A stretch of DNA of 19,270 nt. Source: CAYPYI01 sp964415085 (GTDB lineage: Bacteria > Bacillota > Clostridia > Tissierellales > Tissierellaceae). The stretch spans positions 1-19,270 of the forward strand of contig CAYPYI010000023.1 in NCBI GenBank assembly GCA_964415085.1, read 5' to 3'. Shown piece after piece: positions 13,673 to 19,270 of this stretch (the first letter of the stretch is position 1; each line of letters starts with the position of its first letter). Below the pieces are notes generated by a model. The model was not told where the DNA came from. It searched no databases and saw only the letters and a program-made list of their open reading frames with translations. Position numbers and translations under genes: made by a program.

Positions 13673-14761
13673 CTATTTATTTCTATCTAATCTTAGTACT
13701 TCAAAATCATTATGTCCTAATAATGACCAACTAATTTTATTCGAAGAGTTAATTTGTGTATTATCTAATTTATTTTTATCCTTAATTTGTTCAACTGGTT
13801 TTATATCACTAGCATCCTTAGCAAGTGGAATAATATCAAATTTTACGTCGTCCCAATTATCATTTTTCTTATCAACCTTAATCTCTATAAAGCTATTTTC
13901 TGTGTCCAATATGCTATTAACATCTATTTGATCTAGAGCTTCATCTAGATTTGTTGCGTTGTCTAATTCTAAAACCTCTAATTTGAAATCTTTTACTTCC
14001 ATATCTTTACTTGTATCTTTTTCCACTTTATTATTATTTGGCTTATTAGATGGCTGTTGTTGTATAGGTTTGTTTAATAATTCAAATTGACCTTCTAAAA
14101 ATATACGTGGATTTATAGCAACATTTCCAATATTAAATTCAATATGTAAATGAGCTCCTGTACTCCTACCTGTACTACCTACTGCACCAATTCGTTGTCC
14201 TGCTTTTACACTATCACCTACAGTAATACTATCATCTATACTGTCTAAATGGGCATAGTATGTTTTCATTCCATCGTGATCTACAACGACTAAATTACCA
14301 TAACTATTTAGATTCGGGCTAATTTGATCTATCTTACCATTTAAGACTGAATACACATCTTCGCCTTTAATATTAGCATAAGAGATGTCTAAACCTGAGT
14401 GAAATGGAAGTGAGTATATTTCTTTAGCTCCATTTGTACCTAAAAAAGGATGTCTTCTAACACCAAAGTCTGAAGTAACAATGTAATTTTTCTTTTGTAA
14501 AGGAAAAACCATCTCTTTTTTGGCACGATTTAAATAGTGAGTTATATCTACATAGTCGTCTGTTTTTGTAGATTTATTATATCCTCTTACTTGACCTGAA
14601 TAAATAGTTAAATACTTACTATTATGATCTTTAATAAGCTGGGATACACTATCATTATTGGTCAGTTCCTCTGCGTATAAAACTTGGTTTATAAAACTAA
14701 ATATTATAAATGCTAATATTATAAATACTGTAGTTTTGTTCCTCTTTAATTTATGCATCAT
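13673..14761 (-). CDS. Secreted M23 family metallopeptidase (LytM/NlpD-type)
   Basis: Predicted extracellular zinc peptidase that cuts peptidoglycan cross-bridges, 362 residues. It has an N-terminal signal sequence (hydrophobic about 10-28, possible cleavage after VLYA). The M23 domain (about 92-222) shows the zinc ligands His121 and Asp125 in FHSGLDIS, the YYAHLDS strand (His171) and HLHIEF (His204, His206). The 140-residue C-terminal tail is a charged, Asn/Lys/Asp-rich region with a short PNKPNNNK linker and no recognised domain. Two tandem ATGs exist; the second (14758) is better spaced from GTAGGG. Placed between the PilT-like ATPase and the prepilin peptidase, it may open the wall for pilus passage, which is inference. 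Confidence 0.92.
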   Translation of the reverse strand: MMHKLKRNKTTVFIILAFIIFSFINQVLYAEELTNNDSVSQLIKDHNSKYLTIYSGQVRGYNKSTKTDDYVDITHYLNRAKKEMVFPLQKKNYIVTSDFGVRRHPFLGTNGAKEIYSLPFHSGLDISYANIKGEDVYSVLNGKIDQISPNLNSYGNLVVVDHDGMKTYYAHLDSIDDSITVGDSVKAGQRIGAVGSTGRSTGAHLHIEFNIGNVAINPRIFLEGQFELLNKPIQQQPSNKPNNNKVEKDTSKDMEVKDFKLEVLELDNATNLDEALDQIDVNSILDTENSFIEIKVDKKNDNWDDVKFDIIPLAKDASDIKPVEQIKDKNKLDNTQINSSNKISWSLLGHNDFEVLRLDRNK

Positions 14762-14779
14762 ATCCCTACTTTCCTAATA

Positions 14780-15820
14780 CTAATTATAATTCATATTTGC
14801 AATTTTCTCAATGTCTCTTGTCGATAATAGTTTAAATAAATCATCTTTACTTATAATTTTTTCATTTACTAATCTTCTAATATGTTCTAATTCGGCTAAA
14901 GAACCATTTTCTTTCATCATGAAAAAAATTTGATCATTTATAAAACTTTCATCCTTACCTTGCTTAATAATATTTCTGGTTGAATTGTCAAGAACTAATA
15001 ATTCAACTATAGGAACCAAAATATCTTTTGTTTTAAATAGTTTTTGATGAAGTATAGCATTAAGAACAATACTAAGTTTATATCTAATTTGATTTTTATC
15101 ATTAGAAGGAAATAAATCAACTATTCTTGTTATAGTCTCTGATACTGAATTTGAATGAATTGTTGCAAAAACTAAGTGTCCTATTTCAGATAAATCAATG
15201 CATGCTTTTAAAACCTCTTTATCTCTAATTTCCGAAACAACAATTATGTCAGGATCCATTCTTACAACTGCTTGAAGTAGTAATTCTAAATTATCTTTAT
15301 TACTGGAAATATCTTTTTGTACAATCAAAGAATTTTCTTTTGGATAAACATATTCAATTGGATCTTCAAAGATAATTATTTTCTTATTTTCATTTAAATT
15401 AATATCATTTATTAAAGATGCTAAAGTTGTGGATTTACCACTACAAGTTTTACCTGTTATAAGAACTAAACCCCTATCGTATTTATTAAGTTTTTCAATT
15501 TCAATTGGCAATAAAAGTTCATATAACTTTTTTATATATTTAGGTATTATTCTAATGGTGAGGTTAACCTCACCATTAGAATATAATATATTATATCTTA
15601 ATCTATATCCTTTATAACTATATACTCCATCAACATAATCTTTTCTATTTTTTATATTTAAAACTTTTAAAGCATCTTCAACGATGTCCTCATTTACTAT
15701 TCCGAGTTTATCTGATTTTTTCAAACTTTGATTTATTCGAAAAAAAGGATAATATCCTTCACTCAAGTGTATGTCCGACGCATTTAGATTAATAGCTGTA
15801 TCAATTATTTTTTTAAACAT
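14780..15820 (-). CDS. PilT-like type IV pilus ATPase
   Basis: Cytosolic secretion-superfamily ATPase of 346 residues, nearest to PilT retraction motors. It opens with ASDIHLSEGYYPFFRING-type residues (14-30). The ATPase has Walker A GKTCSGKST (123-131; PilT usually GPTGSGKST), the Asp box IIIFEDPIEYVY (148-159), Walker B DPDIIVVSEIRD (189-200) and the His box GHLVFATIHSNS (214-225). The ATG at 15820 has AAGGAGAG close upstream and overlaps the end region of the permease gene. Residues 80-91 are encoded by a perfect palindrome. It probably acts with the prepilin peptidase two genes on; no pilin, PilB or PilC gene is in the window, so a partner assembly ATPase must be elsewhere. Confidence 0.92.
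   Translation of the reverse strand: MFKKIIDTAINLNASDIHLSEGYYPFFRINQSLKKSDKLGIVNEDIVEDALKVLNIKNRKDYVDGVYSYKGYRLRYNILYSNGEVNLTIRIIPKYIKKLYELLLPIEIEKLNKYDRGLVLITGKTCSGKSTTLASLINDINLNENKKIIIFEDPIEYVYPKENSLIVQKDISSNKDNLELLLQAVVRMDPDIIVVSEIRDKEVLKACIDLSEIGHLVFATIHSNSVSETITRIVDLFPSNDKNQIRYKLSIVLNAILHQKLFKTKDILVPIVELLVLDNSTRNIIKQGKDESFINDQIFFMMKENGSLAELEHIRRLVNEKIISKDDLFKLLSTRDIEKIANMNYN
15548..15583. repeat. Perfect 36-bp palindrome inside the pilT-like gene
   Basis: Two 18-bp arms meet with no spacer at 15565/15566 (centre GGTTAACC), with every one of the 18 pairs matching. It covers exactly codons 80-91 (YSNGEVNLTIRI) of the PilT-like protein, and the flanking reading matches PilT normally, so it is not an insertion. 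It can form a cruciform or a strong mRNA hairpin. One arm uses codons (AAC CTC ACC) unusual for such AT-rich DNA. Confidence 0.97.
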
Positions 15821-15828
15821 AACTCTCC

Positions 15829-18800
15829 TTAATCTACACTTTTTAATGATTCTACCATTTCAATATTTTTTAATTTATAATGCATTGTTATATTAACTAA
15901 TACTGAAAATATAAATGTTAAGATCAATGCATATATATAACTTTTCTTCTCTAATTCAAGTCCAAACATTATATTTTCCATCTCAACTGTAATCATAATA
16001 AACTTGTGTAAATATATACCCATTATTAATCCCAGTAACGCTCCTATTATTGTTAGAATTATATTTTCTCGATATATATATGCAGAAACCTCATTATCAT
16101 AAAATCCTAATACTTTTATAGTGGCAATCTCCCTATGTCTTTCGCTTATATTTACATTAGTAAGATTATATAAAACTACAAATGCTAATGCCCCAGCAAA
16201 TACTATCATAACAATTACAATATAGTCTAAGGAATCTATTACGTCATTAAAGTCTTCTTTTAATATACTATTAAAACTTACTCTTTTGATATCTTCACTT
16301 TCCATAAGATTTTTAGATATCTCATCTTCGACTCCTTTATCAGTTGATGATATATTCGCATAAGCTGTAGTATATTTAGGTTTTTTTAAGAATATATCTC
16401 TATAATATTCCTCTGACATATATCCAAAATTAAAAGTATAGTTTTCTGTTATTCCTTTTATTTCTGCTAAGGCTTCTTCATCGTCTTTATTTATTACTTT
16501 AACTTCATCTCCAACTTTTAATTCTAAAGTTTTTGATATTTGCTCTGATATTACTAATCCTTGTATAGGAAAGTTAATTTCTTTAGCCCCTGTTCTTTCT
16601 TGTAATTTAACAAATTGTTCGAATTCTTCAATATTTTTTGGGACAATTATAGTTATATCTTTTTTATCATTTCCACGTTTTAAATATCCATTTTCACTTT
16701 GAACTAAAGTATATTCTAATATATTATCTTCATCTTCTATAAATCTTTCTGATCCTTCTTCAAGCGAAATAGTTGCATCGTAATTAAACAATTCCCCATA
16801 TTGTTTATTTACAACTGTTTTTATGGAATCCTTTATTCCGAAACCTGCTAATATTAATGCTGTACAACCAGCTATTCCAAAGACAGTCATAAAAAATCTT
16901 CTTTTATATCTAAATATATTTCTTAAAGTTACTTTATTACTAAAATTAAACTTATCCCATATAAATGGTACTCTCTCTAATAATATTCTTTTACCTATCT
17001 TAGGTGCTTTAGGTCTCATAAGTGATGCTGAATTTTCTTTTAATTCATTAATACAAGCCAAATAAGTTGTGATTGTGGTTAAAAGAATAGCTACGATAGC
17101 TATTTTAATCGATAACCCTACATTAAATGATAATATCACAGGAGGTAATACATACATTAAACCATATGCATTAAATATAATTAATGGAAACAATGTATAT
17201 CCAACTGCAAATCCTATAATACATCCAACAATAGATGCTATTAGAGCATATACAATATATTTTAGTGCTATATCAAAGTTACTGTAGCCTAATGCCTTTA
17301 ATGTTCCTATATTTACACGTTGCTCATCTACCATTCTAGTCATACTTGTTAAACATACTAATGCAGCTACTAGTGCAAAAAATACCGGAAACACTTTAGA
17401 AAGTGCATTTATTCTGTCCGCAGCCCCTTCATAATCAACATATGAATAATGACTTTTTCTATCTAACACATGCCATTTTGCTTTCTCAATTTTTCTTATG
17501 TCTCTCTCACCTTGCTCTATCTTTTCCCATGCTTCTTCTAATTTTTCTGTTGTTTCTCTTTCTGCCTTATTATATTCTTCTTCGGCTTTTAATAAATCCC
17601 TTTTCCCTTTTTCTATTTTTATCTTATTACTATCTAGTTCTTTTTTACCTTTTTTCTCATTTTCTATTAATTTTTGTTCTTCTTGACTCATTTTTTCTTT
17701 ATTTAGATCTAATTCTTTTTTTACATTTTCTAAATTATTTCCTACTTTTAATAGTTCTTCTTTTGCAAGATTAATTTCCTCTTCTCCTAAAGCTACACGC
17801 TCTAATAGGTTTGATAACACTATGCTTTTCTCATTATATTCTTCTTGCAATTTATTTAAAGTTTCTTCTGGAATATGTGGATTTTCTAATGCTTTTTCAA
17901 GTTCTAGCAAGCCTTTTTCAAGTTCCTTAATAGCATTTTTCCCTTCTTCAATTTCCTTCAATGAATTTTCAATTTTCTCCTCAGCTTCTATTGATTCCTT
18001 TTCATATTTTTTTAAGCCTTCATTATAGGATTTATATCCATTTTCTAAATCTAGCTTACCTTGAGATATTCGAATTTTTGCATCTGATATTAAAGTTTCA
18101 AATTTCTCCTTTTCTTTGTTTAATTCATTTTGACCTACTGTTAAATCTTTTCTAGCATTATCTAATTTTAATTTCGCATCATTTAACTTTACTTCTGCTT
18201 CATTTTTACCATCGTCATATTCATCTTTTGCTTCTTGAAGTTTTTCTTCAGCTTCTTTTATTAATCCATCATATCTCTCTTTTTCTCTTTCTGGCGCGAG
18301 AATTTCTAATTTATCTACAACTTTATCTGTTAACTTAAAGTAATCATCAGAATACGAGTTTAACTCTTTGGTTCCTTTAACAGTCATATATATATCTGTA
18401 TAAATATCAAGTTTAAAATTTTCTTCCGGAATAACTATATATCCTGAAACCCTTCCATTTCCTATACTACTATTTCCTTTTTCAAAAGATAAATAATACG
18501 GAGATTGGACTGCTCCAACAACAGTATATTCTTTATTTTCTAAACTTTCATTTAAATCCTCATTCTTACCACTTTTAAGTTTTACTTTACTTCCAATATC
18601 AAATCGTAGGTTTTCTTCAATACCTTTTTCTATTAAGCATTCATCTTCATTCTCAGGAAATCTTCCTTCTAATAACTTATAGCCATTTATTTGATCATTG
18701 CTATCATATCCGAACACTCTAAATACTGATTCATTGTCACCTTCTTTAGTTATGGCATCTACAAAATATGTAGCTCTTACATCTTCTACGCCTTCTATGC

Positions 18801-19035
18801 TTTTTATACTATCAACATCATCATCTGTAAGTCCTAAAGAAGATACCACTCTTATATCAAACAAGTTATAATCTTTGTAATATTTATCAGCTGTATATTT
18901 CATATCTTCTGGAGCTTTTTTTAACCCTGAAAAAAAAGCTACTCCCAATGCTATAATTACAACAATAGATATAAATCTCCCTTTAGAATTAGATATGTTT
19001 CGAAACATATCTTTAAAAAGTGCTGTTTTTTTCAT
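15829..19035 (-). CDS. FtsX-type ABC transporter permease with long extracytoplasmic coiled coil
   Basis: Membrane protein of 1068 residues. It has a first helix (about 20-37), a large outside region containing a MacB-like periplasmic-core fold (about 60-245), then a charged Glu/Lys-rich coiled coil (about 250-525) with PHIPEE (386-391) as a likely turn, so two antiparallel arms. The first FtsX module follows (helices about 548-566, 592-621, 641-662; QRVNIGTLKALGYS cytoplasmic loop). A second module has a helix at about 712-733, another outside domain, and three C-terminal helices with the REIATIKVLGFYDNEV loop. Such permeases work with an ABC ATPase to move or extract lipids or peptides, or transmit force. 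No ATPase is visible; it may lie beyond the right edge. The start overlaps the upstream small gene by 4 nt (ATGA). Confidence 0.93.
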   Translation of the reverse strand: MKKTALFKDMFRNISNSKGRFISIVVIIALGVAFFSGLKKAPEDMKYTADKYYKDYNLFDIRVVSSLGLTDDDVDSIKSIEGVEDVRATYFVDAITKEGDNESVFRVFGYDSNDQINGYKLLEGRFPENEDECLIEKGIEENLRFDIGSKVKLKSGKNEDLNESLENKEYTVVGAVQSPYYLSFEKGNSSIGNGRVSGYIVIPEENFKLDIYTDIYMTVKGTKELNSYSDDYFKLTDKVVDKLEILAPEREKERYDGLIKEAEEKLQEAKDEYDDGKNEAEVKLNDAKLKLDNARKDLTVGQNELNKEKEKFETLISDAKIRISQGKLDLENGYKSYNEGLKKYEKESIEAEEKIENSLKEIEEGKNAIKELEKGLLELEKALENPHIPEETLNKLQEEYNEKSIVLSNLLERVALGEEEINLAKEELLKVGNNLENVKKELDLNKEKMSQEEQKLIENEKKGKKELDSNKIKIEKGKRDLLKAEEEYNKAERETTEKLEEAWEKIEQGERDIRKIEKAKWHVLDRKSHYSYVDYEGAADRINALSKVFPVFFALVAALVCLTSMTRMVDEQRVNIGTLKALGYSNFDIALKYIVYALIASIVGCIIGFAVGYTLFPLIIFNAYGLMYVLPPVILSFNVGLSIKIAIVAILLTTITTYLACINELKENSASLMRPKAPKIGKRILLERVPFIWDKFNFSNKVTLRNIFRYKRRFFMTVFGIAGCTALILAGFGIKDSIKTVVNKQYGELFNYDATISLEEGSERFIEDEDNILEYTLVQSENGYLKRGNDKKDITIIVPKNIEEFEQFVKLQERTGAKEINFPIQGLVISEQISKTLELKVGDEVKVINKDDEEALAEIKGITENYTFNFGYMSEEYYRDIFLKKPKYTTAYANISSTDKGVEDEISKNLMESEDIKRVSFNSILKEDFNDVIDSLDYIVIVMIVFAGALAFVVLYNLTNVNISERHREIATIKVLGFYDNEVSAYIYRENIILTIIGALLGLIMGIYLHKFIMITVEMENIMFGLELEKKSYIYALILTFIFSVLVNITMHYKLKNIEMVESLKSVD

Positions 19036-19244
19036 ATCAACTGAATATAGGTATCTTGGTCAGTAACGTTATATGGCTGACCTGCGACAAGTTTGCTTTC
19101 CTCTTCTGTAAAAGTCTTTCTATCCTTTGGGTCAGTAATGAGTATATTGTCTATTTCCTTATTCTTGTTTATTTTTATTTTTATAAACCCCTTATCTATT
19201 TCTTTGTTCTTTATTTTCTCCACCAGCTTATCTAATTTATCCAC
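19032..19244 (-). CDS. Small protein of unknown function (70 residues)
   Basis: I do not recognise this protein. The start chosen is GTG at 19244 (VDKLDKLVEKIKN), which has AGGAG 5 nt upstream; an ATG at 19265 in frame lies before that ribosome binding site. The product is charged, Lys/Asp/Glu-rich and lacks hydrophobic segments, so it is probably cytosolic. The C-terminal half (ITDPKDRKTFTEEESKLVAGQPYNVTD) looks like an ordered motif. Its TGA overlaps the permease ATG (ATGA), so the two are translationally coupled and probably belong to one operon. The remaining 26 nt to the window edge show only the ribosome binding site. Confidence 0.6.
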   Translation of the reverse strand: MDKLDKLVEKIKNKEIDKGFIKIKINKNKEIDNILITDPKDRKTFTEEESKLVAGQPYNVTDQDTYIQLI

Positions 19245-19270
19245 GCTATCTCCTCTATCTCCCATGCTCT

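Noticed and set aside
17403..18155. Several plus-strand open frames opposite the permease coiled coil.
   Set aside because: They are Leu/Phe/Ser-rich antisense readings of Lys/Glu-rich coiled-coil codons, with no ribosome binding sites.
1..19270. CRISPR arrays, insertion sequences, tRNA or rRNA genes and phage genes.
   Set aside because: I saw no spaced direct repeats, transposase motifs, cloverleaf-like sequences or phage proteins in the window.

Overview
The window is AT-rich DNA of a low-GC Gram-positive anaerobe. The set of genes (cold-shock protein, FtsH, HtpG behind a CIRCE operator, a clostridial-type acyl-ACP thioesterase, a barnase/barstar pair, strong AGGAGG ribosome binding sites, dense same-strand operons) fits Clostridia or Tissierellia. 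I cannot name a genus. Every gene but one lies on the minus strand, so operons read from high to low coordinates. There is no gene-free stretch above 300 bases.

Right and middle (19244 down to 8258): a long, tightly packed run with gaps of about 0-47 nt. It encodes a 70-residue unknown protein, an FtsX-type ABC permease with a very long extracytoplasmic coiled coil, a PilT-like ATPase, a secreted M23 peptidase, a short prepilin peptidase, a RIC/hemerythrin-like protein, a lipobox-bearing barnase and its barstar inhibitor, a Ca2+/Na+ exchanger, adenine phosphoribosyltransferase, DNA polymerase IV and a degenerate galactose-mutarotase-like protein. It ends at a strong hairpin terminator (8239-8269). 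A perfect 36-bp palindrome sits in frame inside the pilT-like gene.

Middle left (8228 down to 4262): htpG has a good vegetative promoter and a CIRCE element, so it is probably under HrcA heat-shock control. It is followed by a phospholipase D/cardiolipin-synthase-like gene broken by one in-frame TGA, then by an NADPH-dependent FMN reductase. The unit ends at a bidirectional hairpin (4230-4255).

Left (3780 down to 1): ftsH, a stand-alone glucose-type EIIA, an acyl-ACP thioesterase, methylglyoxal synthase, and the start of a cold-shock gene with its own promoter and long leader.

Main discovery: the only plus-strand gene, at 3910-4215, divergent from ftsH and convergent with the FMN reductase. 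It has a consensus ribosome binding site and reads as a 101-residue, three-helix MerT-like protein if its codon 21 (TGA) is selenocysteine. Cys20-Sec21 then takes the place of the vicinal Cys-Cys pair that binds Hg(II) in MerT. A hairpin 3' of the TGA has the same GGUC apical loop as the E. coli fdhF SECIS element. A conventional gene caller would miss this gene.
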